From: Chimonanthus salicifolius
Lineage: Eukaryota; Streptophyta; Magnoliopsida; Laurales; Calycanthaceae
Direction: 5' to 3'
Assembly (NCBI GenBank): GCA_013350335.1
Contig: CM023536.1
Span: 10,250,207-10,314,206 of the forward strand
DNA length: 64,000 nt
Below are positions 1-11,100 of this stretch, piece by piece. The notes beneath the pieces are model-generated. The model worked only from the letters and a program-made list of their open reading frames with translations. It was not told the DNA's origin and did not search any database. Numbering within the stretch: position 1 is the first letter of the stretch; the number at the start of each line of letters is the position of its first letter. Position numbers and translations under genes: made by a program.

Positions 1-100
1 CTACTAAACTTTGCCAAATACAAATGAATTAATCAATAATAGACTTACATAATGTTTAGCACCAAATTAAATTAGAGAGAAACTAAATGATTTAGAAGCA

Positions 101-293
101 TTTTTTTTTGTGACCAAGGTGTCCACGCCTCTTACCTGAAGTAGACTTTACTTGACTAATCCTTGGGGCATGTGAAGACCTCTCAATTCCATATATATCG
201 ACAAGCAATTATGAGGAGTGACTCATTGGGATTGACCGTGAATCAAACTCAAGACCTCGCTTCTTCAGTCAGGCTTTGTAACCATCAATATTA
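101..293 (-). repeat. SINE-like element, family B
   Basis: Read on the minus strand, this copy starts with a tRNA-like head containing a pol III B-box-like stretch (GTCTTGAGTTTGATTC). It runs through a segment ending GACACCTTGGTCAC and finishes in a nine-base A tail (T tract at 101-109). The same order of blocks recurs at 4868-5036, 7338-7482, 30950-31171 and 32138-32311, so it is an interspersed family. No clear target-site duplication was found. The pol III origin is inferred from the box-like motif and the A tail. Confidence 0.5.
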
Positions 294-308
294 TTAGTGA
301 TACAATAA

Positions 309-511
309 GAGTAGTGATCCTCCCACGAGTATTTTGTCTAATTTGACACGAGTTTTACTATATTATCTATTTTGTCCTTTGAATCGGCTCACTAAACCAT
401 TCGATTCACTTACAACAAAAGGGTTCGACGAGCCGATTCGAAAGGCAAAATAAGTAATATAGTAAAATTCATATTGGATTAAACAAAATACTCATAGAAA
501 GATCGTTGACA
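309..511. mobile_element. Mutator-like MITE (copy 1)
   Basis: Long imperfect terminal inverted repeats: the left arm reads GATCCTCCCACGAGTATTTT and the right arm, reversed, GATCTTTCTATGAGTATTTT. Pairing continues inward to GAATCGGCTC / GAGCCGATTC. The nine bases on each side (ATACAATAA and GTAGAATAA) match at seven positions, as expected for a decayed 9-bp target duplication. The terminal motifs match the elements at 7584-7910 and 36553-37013. It has no coding capacity. Confidence 0.6.
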
Positions 512-2592
512 GTAGAATAAGGTTTTTTTTTTTTTTTTTTTATAAGAAGCACAAATGTTTTTAATAATACGAGACATGAGGATACCCTTCATGACTTAAA
601 CAGTGACTAATGAGCAAAATAGATAAAACTAATATTTCTTATTATTAAAAGTGTCCCTCTCATCCTTTTGAAGAGGGAGAATGAAAAGTGGCAGATATCA
701 TATAGCTTTCAAAATATAATTTCATAGAGGACCCACTGCATGGGAATCACACGTTGCTACAGTCAATAAAGTGAGTCAAATCTCTCGAGTGGGTACTTGT
801 GAGTTGTGACTGATGCATAAAGCTCACCTACAAAAATAATATCCTTATCTTTCTCTGCATCCACATGCATGCATCGATGATTATTGACCTGAAATCATTG
901 AACAGGCCATTCAAACGATTTTCAATCAAGCAAACAATGAGTCACTGATTGAAGGAAAATAAAATAAAATCTTCTCTCATAATAGGTTTCTTATCCATTA
1001 GGTCAATCGTCTCTGTCTGTCTGTCTCAAGCCGTACATGCGCTTGTACAATAGAGATGCAGTGGATCTAACAAGACTGTGATTAGACTATCACTATTTTG
1101 GAACACCCACTGATTAGACTAGCTATAAAATCTTATTGGGAAATATATTTGTTGATGTCATGGACCAAAAGTCGGTTTCACCGAGATTTTGACTGATTTT
1201 TTATATCAGTTGAGATTTCGATTCAATTGAGATATTGGTTGAGATTCCTTTTTCTTTTTAATTTTTTTTAAAAGAAATTAGTGGCTTTTTTGTGAAAAAA
1301 TTAGACCCACAATTGATATTTATTTTAAAAAAAAATAAATCAATCGAGATCTCAGTCATATCGACCAATTTTATACCCTTTATTGATATGATTGCCATCA
1401 AAAGAAGAAGGACTAAGATAATGTTATCCACTTATTCAGATTTAAGTAATAAAATCTAATGCTTAGGAGCCCACGTTTAGGTCTAAGCAACTGGATGTGG
1501 ATATTTCAGAACTCTTGTTCGAGTGCTTGGGACTTCGATTGCTGTGGTTGAGAGTTCTTGTAGCATAGAGGTCTTGAGAGTAGAGTTAGATTTTGTATGG
1601 ACCAAAGAAGGGAGAATTTTTTTATATACTTTACTGATTTAAGTTTAGGAGTCTTCTAATTAACTTTTTATTTTCATAAAATTATTAAAGAATTGAATAT
1701 TGTGTTAATTGGTGTAAACTAGTTTGTAGGGATCGTTAATATATATGTACACACTTGTACTGACCACATACTTGATGGCTCCGTTTATGTTTACATTGTT
1801 GGTTGTGTTTAAAATGCCTTGATTTGTATGTAATGTTTATAGGATTATGTTATTTTTAATAAATGAAAAGTGATTACTTTGAGACCCTCAAATTTTTAAC
1901 TTTATCTCATAGTGAAAATTAGGTTAAATCAATGAGTTTTAAAAATTAAATTAGTGTCAAATTAAATATGAATGTAATTTATAGGAGTAAGAGGGTGAGA
2001 AGGAACATGGATCAATTGACTTCAAACCTTTTGTATATTATTAAAGGTTAACTGCTTTAACCCTTTTAAATCATGGGTTATTAAAGATTTTTAAGGATTT
2101 AAAGTTTAAAAATGTTCCAAAAATAACTGAATCGGATCTGATAAGGGTTAGGGTTGAATTGCTGAGAAGCGAGGGATTTTAGAATACTGCTCTTTTTTAA
2201 TATAAAGTTGCTTTTAGTGATATTTTGAAGTCTTTAGATAAGATTGTATATAACAAATTACAAGAAAATTATTGAAGTACTTTGTTAGAAAGGCATACAA
2301 AGTTGTGGCAGATCAATTTTAATTTAAAATAATTTATGGGAAAAAGGTAAATCATCGAGTTCATAAACTTCAAACTATTGTGTTTGAAATTGTAAGAGAG
2401 AATATAGTACTTTTTTTTTTAAAGACGAGGAGTCGAATTGTGAGAGACTCATTTTCTTTTCTGTATCTTCATTTTATTCCTTTATATTACTTTTATTTAA
2501 TTTTAAGGTTGTTATTATTTATTAATTCTTACTTTTCTCTTAGTTGTTTTCATTTCTCACAGCGATTATTTCCTGGTCAACCATCTTAATAA
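512..2592. other. AT-rich intergenic sequence
   Basis: No supported gene. There is a long T tract near 523-541. Around 1148-1380 there is a diverged inverted segment with repeated GAGATTT/CGAGAT motifs, probably an old MITE without clear ends. The rest is A/T-rich without recognisable structure. Confidence 0.5.
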
Positions 2593-2800
2593 GGGCAAAA
2601 TCAGTTAGGAGATAAGAGATGAAGTGAAATTTCTATTTTATCCATACCGATGTACCGCTCATAAAGTAATGATATACTGATAACACGCCGCATTATGTAT
2701 ATATTCTGCATATCGGTTCACCGGTACTCGATGAACCGTACACCGATAGAGATAAAATGGAAATTTCACTTCATCCGATATCTCCTAACAAATTTTACCC
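2593..2800. mobile_element. Fold-back MITE
   Basis: Two arms of about 58-75 bases are near-perfect reverse complements. The left arm runs GGGCAAAATC, GTTAGGAGAT, GATGAAGTGAAATTT, ATTTTAT; the right arm carries the same blocks in reverse, ending ATTTTACCC. They are separated by roughly 60-70 bases. The transcript would fold into one long hairpin. No target duplication is certain, so the superfamily is not assigned. Open frames overlapping it (2695-3099) are by-products of the repeat and the T-rich sequence. Confidence 0.65.
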
Positions 2801-3535
2801 GTGTTAGAATGGATGTCCTTATTTCCTCTCTTTCTCTTTCTCTTTTCTTATCTCTTGACTGTCTCTTTGATCTAGATGCTCATTCTATTTTCGATTATGA
2901 AATTTGGCTATTTTTTTTTCTCAATTTGGACTGTCCTTGCATAGGCTCAAATCCATCTTCTCAAATTTTTTTTTTTCTGTTTTGTCAGCTTAATTTTATT
3001 TTATCAGATTTGTGTTTTTCGTTGTACGACAAAAAGTCCTCTTTTCCCTTGTTTTTAATTTTGACCATTTTCTCCCTCTTTCGACTTTTCTCAACATAGG
3101 CTCAAATCCATTTTCTCACATTTTTTTTTCATATCTGATTTTTTTTTAATTTTTATTCGGGTTTCTTTTTTTATGATAAAAAATCCTCAACAAACACAAC
3201 TTGGAGAAAGTTTTATCAGATTTGAGTATTTGGGTTTAGATAAAGAGAAAGTGGAAATTAATAAATAACGATAATAATGAGTTAAGTGATAAAAGATGGG
3301 CAAAATAAGAATTCAAAAAAGAAAATAAAAACCTCACAATCTAGCTCTCCATTTAAAAAAAAAAGTACCATGAGCAACTTCAAGCGGTGGTAATAATGTA
3401 AAATTGCCATATTTTCAAAGGATGCTAAAATTCCCTTCACTACAAAATAAAAATATTATTTACTAGAGTGAGTTCAAAAGTACATGTGAATGGAAGACGA
3501 GGTTTACACTTCTAAGTTCTAACTACAAATAATAA

Positions 3536-3866
3536 CAAAAATATTGTGAAAATAGATTTGGCTGAAAATAAAAGTGCAAATAAAGTTAAAAAAAACGAGA
3601 AAAAAGGGAAATTTGACTATTTTTGTCATAGAAGCTGCATGATTACAGTGACTCTTCATCATCTTAGATAGTTACCTTTATTAATACAGAGTATGAGACT
3701 TGCATGAGAAGAGAAATATAGTAAAGAATATTGAAAAAGGAAATTTTATTGAAACTAAAAGTGCAAATAAAATATAAAAAATGAGAAAAAAAAGGAAAAT
3801 CTGAGTAGCTTTTGTCATAAAAGACAGACAAAATATTAAAGTGACTCTCCATCTATAATCGTTACC
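3536..3866. repeat. Diverged tandem duplication, period about 188 bp
   Basis: Blocks such as AAAAGTGCAAATAAA (about 3569 and 3757), a purine-rich GAGAAAAAAGG tract, TTTTGTCATA and GTGACTCT..CATC..GTTACC appear in the same order twice. No coding potential. Confidence 0.6.
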
Positions 3867-3868
3867 AA

Positions 3869-4024
3869 TTTTCCTATTTATATCCAGTTTTCACCTATTC
3901 AATGCCCATTCTGTTATAGCTCCAATCATATGTAGGCGAAGAAGCATTTTCCTATTTATATCCAGTTTTCTCCTATTCAATGCCCATTGTGTAGTAGCTC
4001 TAATCATATGTAGGCAAAGATGCA
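3869..4024. repeat. Tandem duplication, period 78 bp (2 copies)
   Basis: TTTTCCTATTTATATCCAGT begins both copies, at 3869 and 3947. Each copy continues through CCTATTCAATGCCCATT and AATCATATGTAGGC with a few substitutions. It directly follows the 188-bp duplication. Confidence 0.8.
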
Positions 4025-4185
4025 TGACATTCTATGGTGTTCATTTGATTAAGAATATAATTTCTTTTTAAGAGTATTGAAATGCCATTCCATAGTATAG
4101 ATTTTTTATGCAGGGTGTTCAGACTTTTTAGAGTGCTCGACTAATGTTCGGAGCATCTACAAACCTTTCTCTATGCATACACTTA

Positions 4186-4285
4186 GAGCTACATTTGGAT
4201 GAGGGATAAATTTTACAGGAGTTATCCTTGACCAGGGGTAAGGTTAACCCTTCATTACCCCCTTTATCTCCATCCAAACATAGCC
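4186..4285. mobile_element. Short TIR MITE (about 100 bp)
   Basis: The left end GCTACATTTGGATGAGGGAT is repeated inverted at the right end (reverse complement GCTATGTTTGGATGGAGATA). TTTGGATGG-type termini are common in short plant DNA-transposon derivatives. Target duplication is unclear (possibly TAG/TAG), so the superfamily is left open. Confidence 0.5.
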
Positions 4286-4294
4286 TAGATAACT

Positions 4295-4385
4295 CTATGG
4301 GGAATGACTCTTTCGGATAGAGTGAGAATTAAACTCAGAACTCTCACTTCTTTAGGTGGATTTTTGGCCATCACTCTATCCCATT
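4295..4385 (-). repeat. SINE-like family B fragment
   Basis: On the minus strand this segment matches the head of the family B element (GATGGCCAAAAATCCACC, then GAGAGTTCTGAGTTTAATTC). It abuts the 4186-4285 MITE and lacks the A tail, so it is partial. Confidence 0.35.
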
Positions 4386-4867
4386 TAGATTATTCTATGG
4401 TATAGATTGACTTGATTCTATTAACTTTGATCATTTTTTGATTCGAACTTGATTTGATTTGCAACTTGGGAACAAAGATATTGTTTGAAGAGAAACTATC
4501 AATCGAGGATTGGTTTTTGGTAATAATGTATAGCTTATATTTATCTATTTATTTTTGGTTGATAAATGGTTTAAATATTTAATTTAAATTATTTACACTT
4601 TTAAATCATGTTTTAGTCTCATTGAACATTATTTTTTTTTCTTCAACTCTCCAAGTCAAAGTCAAGTGTAATCTAGTCAAATAAATGTTTAGTCCAGTTT
4701 CATTTAAGTAGAAATATTTTCAACCGATTCTTCTTCGCAGCCATTGATAAGCCTTGCTAAAAGTGCCTACTTAGCTTATGATGAAAAACATTTCATAGAT
4801 AACTTTCATTTTGAACATAAAAGAGAAGGGAATAGATTTCTCTCCCTATAGAGGGACATCTTCTTTT

Positions 4868-5036
4868 AATAAGTAATGGTCAGAAATCTGTCTAAAAAAG
4901 CAGAAGTCTTGAGTTCAATTCTTATTCTACTTTAAAAAGTCATTTCTCGTAGAGTTATCTAGTGTATGGATAAAGAGGTTTAGATATCTTTTGAAGATTA
5001 ATCAAGTGCAATTTGGTGATGAAAAAAAGTACTTAC
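4868..5036 (+). repeat. SINE-like family B copy
   Basis: The head AATGGTCAGAAATCTGTCT is followed by a B-box-like CTTGAGTTCAATTC. A conserved middle (TAGTGTATGGATAAAGAGGT) and a short A run near 5024-5030 follow. Block order matches the other family B copies. Confidence 0.45.
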
Positions 5037-7337
5037 AAATCTTTTGTATAGTGTTTACTCAACTTACTTACAATGAATTATTCTTAATACTTCTATGTCT
5101 GTTGGCAAAAGTTATTCTTAGCTTGCAGAAATGTTTTCTATTTCCCCTTTTCTAAAGTCAGAATTCTCTATTAAAAAGAGCATTGGCCTTTTCATAAAGG
5201 TTCTCCTTCATCAACTTTTTGTTAAAAAAATGATGAATTTCTTACTCTTTCCCTTTCTTTCATGTAGCAGAGGATTATCGTTTCTTGTATTTTAACCCCA
5301 CACTGCAGATTATGGCAAGTTAGACACTCTTTTGGATATCTTAAGAAAGAAGAGAGACCTTTCTAAACTCAATGTATATTTTTATCTAGAGCCGACGTGT
5401 GCCATTGTGCAATAAGTCTATTTAAAAGTCCAATTTTTAGTTATAAAATTTATAAAAATTACATTTATCATATCAATCAAATTATATTTTTATAATTATA
5501 AGAGTTAATGCTAAAAAGGATAATGTAAAATTATCAAAATTGAGAAGTTCTAAAAGATATATGGTTTCATTAATCCAATTAAGATTTCTTCTAATTATCT
5601 ACAATGAAACATAAAGTTTTTCAACACATCCACTATGTGAGATCATTTTTTATTCGGTGGTTGCGTTTGAATAGAGGGCAACAGTATCCTTGTTTGGTAA
5701 TTAAGAGGGAGGGATAAAAAATTATTTTTTTACCCTTCCTCCTCAATTTTTGAAAACCCTTTTCAAAAGAGGGATTTTCATATTACTTAGAGTTATTTCT
5801 GACCTCCAAAATTTATCTCCCATCCAAATACAACAAGTGTAAGTGCTGCCCTCATTATAAACTCATTGCAAATGAATATTAAAAAAAGTTAATAATCACA
5901 ATCATTTTCATTTTTGTTTGAATTTTGGAAAAAGGAAGGCAGTAGAAAGGAACGAGTACTAAAGAAAGAGACAAATTATCTGATGTAAATTAGGTTTAAA
6001 AATTTGTTGTGAATTTTCAATCAAAATTTTAAGATGAAAAGTCTAATAACTTTTACTTTTATAAATTCAGTTAATATTCTCATTTAAAGACTATTATTGA
6101 AAGTTTATAAAAGATTATTACGAATATATTGATAATGAATAATTTCTTACACCAATTCACTATCTTTTTAGAGAATTTGGTCTACTCCAACCAATGGACG
6201 CAAAAGTTTTAAACATGGGTATCAATCTATTCCAATTACTAGAAAACGTAGTACTAATGACTTGACAAGCTGTCAATGCATATTTATGTAATTCATAAAC
6301 ATAAAATAATTGATATATAACATGTTTCAATTGTTTATTTAATTTATAATAACATAATCTTAAAAAAATTATGTCCACACCCATAAGAGGCCACACAAGT
6401 CGCAATCATTGCTGGTCCCAGAGTCTCTTCAATTGTAAAGAAGACCACTATACAGATGTGCATATATGAAGAAATAGCTATACACATTCTGTCCTTTCTC
6501 TGGACCTTAAATTTAATTAATGGGGTCAACCTATCCCTACGTGCACCTAGTAGAGGACCCACGTACCAAGAAGGACAAAAGGCCCAATCCATTTAGGGCT
6601 AGGACTGCCCATCCAACTTATTCGGTAACATCTGTCCCATTTCATCAATTGGGATTCGTTTGTATTAGGCTGCGTTTGAATGGGAGTTTTTTTAGATATA
6701 AACTTTATTTAATAAGAAATTCTTTTGTTGAAGGATTTTTTTATTTTTTATTTTTTATTTTTAAGATGTTTAAGTCTCTTACAACACCTAATTAATCCTA
6801 AATATAAAAGGTAATTCTACGAGGAGTGATTTTTTGGAGTGGAGTGAAAATCGATCTTGATTCTTCACCGTCACTCCAATCTCTTTGGATATCACATGAA
6901 AAATGGATCGACTAAAAAGAGAGAAAGACGGGGCAAAAAAATTAGATAATAGGAAAAAATCATGATTTTTCTTCTCTTTTAAGAGGAATTTGTTTTGGGC
7001 TTTAGGGATAAAATGATAAAATAGAGCTCACTTTTCCTCTTTCTAACAAATACCAGGTAAGGGACAGGAGAAATCTCTTCTCTTGATTTCCCTTCATCAA
7101 GATGGACCCGTAATCCAAACTATGATCAGAAGATCATAATTGTCTGATATTAGGTCACCAAATAGAGGGTTATGAAGAGATGATTAGAAACTCATACTGA
7201 GGAGTAAAATCAGATGGCTAAAATTGTTTGATGAATAAGATCAAATTATACTTCAAAGTAATAATCATAATAGTGAGGATCGGATGATGAATTGGCACAA
7301 AATTTTGTTTTTGTGTCGATTATTTATTATCAACACC
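5037..7337. other. Intergenic sequence upstream of KUP1, distal part
   Basis: No supported gene. Around 5660-5840 a possible MITE has ends related by TTGCGTTTGAATAG and CCATCCAAATACAAC. Around 6806-6890 there is a further SINE-like scrap, and an isolated GGCTGCGTTTGAATGGGAG end lies near 6669. Open frames at 6160-6795 overlap one another on both strands and resemble nothing known. Confidence 0.4.
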
Positions 7338-7482
7338 AAGGTGGATCCTTCAGTGAGATGTCCACCTCAAAGTGAGGGTCTTGTGTTCGATTCACGCTCA
7401 ACTCCAAAGGGTCACTCTCCATTGAACTTATCCAGTGTGTGTGGATTGAGAGATTAACACATGCCTTGGTTAAAAAAAAGAA
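7338..7482 (+). repeat. SINE-like family B copy
   Basis: The B-box-like TCTTGTGTTCGATTCACGC is followed by TTATCCAGTGTGTGTGGATT, a GAGAGATTAACACATG block and an A tail (7475-7482). It lies about 680 bp upstream of the KUP1 start codon. Confidence 0.5.
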
Positions 7483-7583
7483 GTAAAACATCATCTTCCT
7501 CTAAACATGTGATTATAGTTAATTAAATTCTCAACTATCATAAATTATAGTTTTTAATGATCGAATTCAATATAATTAAGAAA

Positions 7584-7910
7584 GGGTGGCCATCCTAACA
7601 CGGGTGGAGTCTTTTAGGAGGCACGGGTTTTCATGATTTCCAATTTTACCCTTCACAAGTGAATTGGTCAGTGAGCCGATTTGCTATTACGTATGAAAAA
7701 ACAATCTCATTTTAGTGATCTGGTAAGTGAGCCGGTAAGTGAGCTGATAAGTGAGCCGGTAAGTAAGCTGATAAGTGAGCCGATTTCTGACATTCCTTTT
7801 CCTTTTTTTTTTTTTTTAAATGCTTTCGGTATAACAGGATGGGGGTAAAGTGAGAAGTTTAGAAAAATTTGTGTCTCCTAAAAAACTTCACTCGTGTTAC
7901 GATGGCCACC
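7584..7910. mobile_element. Mutator-like MITE (copy 2)
   Basis: The terminal inverted repeats are about 40 bases long: GGTGGCCATCCTAACACGGG at the left and, reversed from the right, GGTGGCCATCGTAACACGAG, both continuing into a TTTTAGGAG block. Flanks ATTAAGAAA and GTTAAGAAA agree at eight of nine bases, fitting the 9-bp duplication of Mutator-type elements. Inside, at 7724-7783, a 12-bp unit (TAAGTGAGCCGG / TAAGTGAGCTGA) repeats about five times. It sits roughly 260 bp upstream of the KUP1 ATG and could affect that promoter. Confidence 0.75.
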
Positions 7911-8061
7911 GTTAAGAAACTTCAATGTCTCTGTAATCTACCTGTATGAGAGAGAGGAGTTGGTGGGACTTTGAGAGTGCCATTGAATGCATTTCACAAC
8001 CTCATTGTGACACACTTTAACTGCTGCCTACTTACTGCACCCTCTTACTAACAATACACAC

Positions 8062-8063
<2 letters not shown>

Positions 8064-8092
<29 letters not shown>
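8064..8092 (+). promoter_or_regulatory. CT microsatellite in the likely KUP1 5' UTR/promoter
   Basis: About 14 CT dinucleotides lie 75-100 bases before the KUP1 ATG, and a second CT run lies at 8151-8164. CT-rich tracts next to start sites are common in TATA-less plant promoters. No convincing TATA box is seen between 7920 and 8060. The transcription start cannot be read from the sequence. Confidence 0.5.
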
Positions 8093-8096
<4 letters not shown>

Positions 8097-8167
8097 CAAT
8101 TAAATCTCTGGGTTTTCTTCTTCTCCTAAACACCACTGCCACCTGTAATTCTCTCTCTCTCTCTGCC

Positions 8168-11100
8168 ATGAATCCTTCAACATCAACACCTTCACTTCCA
8201 CTGGAAAGCAGTAGTACACAGGTACTTCCTCTTTGTTTTGCAATCTACATCTGCTTGCTGATAAATGAAGCTCTCTCTTTTATCTTCCTGCTTTATTTTT
8301 TCTCTACTAAGTCATTCTCCTCCTCATTCTTTGGTTTTCTGATAAATGGGTGTGTGAGTAGTCTGCCAGTGGTTCTCTGTTTTCCAACTTTTTTCCTCTT
8401 TCTGAAAGCAGAAGTTATGTAATCATGGAAATACAGGTTTTGGTCAAATGACTTATACTTGGATAAATAAAATGGCTTTCTTTCTTCTCAGAATTTTGCA
8501 TAAATGTTTGTAAATATCCAACATGGTTTAAATGTGGGCAGTCCCCAGTTGTGGAAATCAATACTTCAATGAACTACATACAGATTTCAGTCATTATGAA
8601 AATAAATGAGTTTTTCTTTTCAGAGTTTCATGCATTTTCATTCAAGGTTCTCAGGTAGTTGGGATAATGGTATTGTTGTTAATGATGCTATATTTTATGA
8701 CCGTTTAATTTTGACCAAGCTCGAAATCATTGACTTCTTGGTGGTGTTCAATACTTCAATCTCTTAATTTCAGAGTTATATTACAATGCCCCATGCCAGA
8801 ACTGCTGGTATTTGGCATGGCTGAATATTTGTATCAATGAGGCCCCACACTTTCTTTTTTTGAATTTACGTGGGAAACAGCGGCATACCCAACGTAAAAT
8901 CTCCACAGATGAGCCCACTTCTTGAGGCGGGAGGTAACCCGCAACCTCCCACACTTTTTCATCATGATTGTTCTAATATGGTAGGGTCTCTACGGATTGG
9001 GTGCAAATCAATGTTCTCTGTTGAGCAATCTCAACCATAGGATTGGTCGAATTTATAATGTAGAATGCAGATCATTCGGCACATTCTAAAATATGATGGT
9101 TAAAGCTGTTTGATGGGGTAATTTTTTGCAACAATTTTTGTCAATGGAGAGGCCATTAGATTGATGGTTCGATTGATTTTAAGGTAGGACTACTTGCATA
9201 ATTGGAAGACTAGCAATTTGGGCAGTGCACTGTATGCTCTTTTTCCTCTTTTCCTAAAATCTCATGTCTCTGCAACATCAGCAGAACAGACTATGATCAC
9301 TGCATTTCTATGTTCTAACTAATACTTTTATCAGCTCTTAAATAATTTCTACACCGTCCTCCTCATAATCTTGAAACAAATTAAAACATTTATTAACATA
9401 AATATGTTTGGTGCTTGAACTAGAACACGAGGAGCACGTCATGGAGAGCTGTTCTAACACTTGCTTACCAGAGTCTTGGAGTTGTTTATGGAGACCTAAG
9501 TACCTCCCCTCTCTATGTCTACAAGAGCACCTTCTCAGGAAAGCTGAGCCTTCATGAGAATGATGAAGAGGTTTATGGTGTTCTTTCCTTCATCTTTTGG
9601 ACCTTCACTCTCATCCCTCTCCTCAAATACATTTTCATCGTTCTGTCAGCTGATGATAATGGGGAAGGTATTATTTCATCCTCCCCAAACAATGTTTGAA
9701 TTTGTTTATATATTTATTTACCGTGTCTTACACAAGTAAAAGAAGACCAGTTCTGAAAAAAAAATTGCCATCTTAGAGCTAGGAACCACATTGGGTTGGG
9801 CCACAGGGAGTCTTGATTCTTCAGGAATGTGCATTTTCCAAAATCTAATACACAGTCCATATTTCAGTGGCCAAAAGTGTTGAAAAATAGCCAAAATATA
9901 TTTCTTTTATTTTAACATGATTTGAAATTGCAACCCTTGTGAGTGCAACAAAGAGCACCTTCTGACCATGCTTCGGGTTCTTATTTACATTTTAACAATA
10001 CTAGTGTACTTCTAGCACAATTCTTATGTAATTCCTTCTATGAAAATGCTTTTTCTTATATGAATTTATACTGAAAATTGTCTAATATTGAATTTCTCAA
10101 CTTCAAAGCACACTTGTATAGATATTTTTTGAGCAAAATATGCTAATTTTTTGGGGCGAGGCTTTTGGTTGAATGGTTTGTCATGCTTTATTTGTTGTCT
10201 CAAATTCATTACCATTTTCAGTGGATATTCTCACAATACCACACACAAATGAAAAGATGTTTGGGACATGTCATATTACCTGAATCACCTTGTTTGTTGG
10301 ATGCTGTCACTTGTATCTGTATTGACATTGCATTGATTTTATTTAATATATTTATTATAGATTACATGATTATCTTATCAGTAAGCTCTAGGTTTCAATG
10401 TTTTTATCTGTTCAGCTACGCACTTATGGTGCAGGTGGAACCTTCGCTTTGTATTCCCTGCTCTGCAGATATGCAAAACTATGCATTTTACCGAACCAAC
10501 AAGCAACAGATGAGAAATTGTCTGCTTATAGCTTGGAGGGAACAGTTGATACATGGCAGAGTTCTATGATGAAAGTGTTCTTCGAAAAGCACCCAAGATT
10601 CCGTAATGGGCTACTGATTGTTGTTCTGTTGGGAACTTGTATGACGATTGGTGATGGAGTACTGACCCCAACAATATCAGGTATGTGAATAAAAGAGAAT
10701 TTGTACCGCTTATATAAAAACTTGTTTACTTTTTCCACTCATTATTCTCTGGAAGTAGTATATTTTGTGGAACTCTTTGCTGGTACTTGCTTCTTTTCTT
10801 CAATTAGATTCCACTTCAATTTTTATAGAGGAGCTTTGCTTGTTTGGGTCTCTAGAATGGGTCTAAAGAAGTACAATGAAAAACCTTTTTTTTGAAAAAG
10901 AAAACTGAGACAAAGTACAGTGTAAAGAAATCTGATGATTTGCAATGTATCTATAACATGTACATGCTACAATCAGCATACGAAATGGATCCATGTTGCC
11001 ATGCCAAATATCAAATCTGTAAGGGTAACTTTAATATCATAAGAAATCTAGACATGGCGCCTCTCCTAGGCATTTCCATGAGAAAATATGTGCCAGTACT

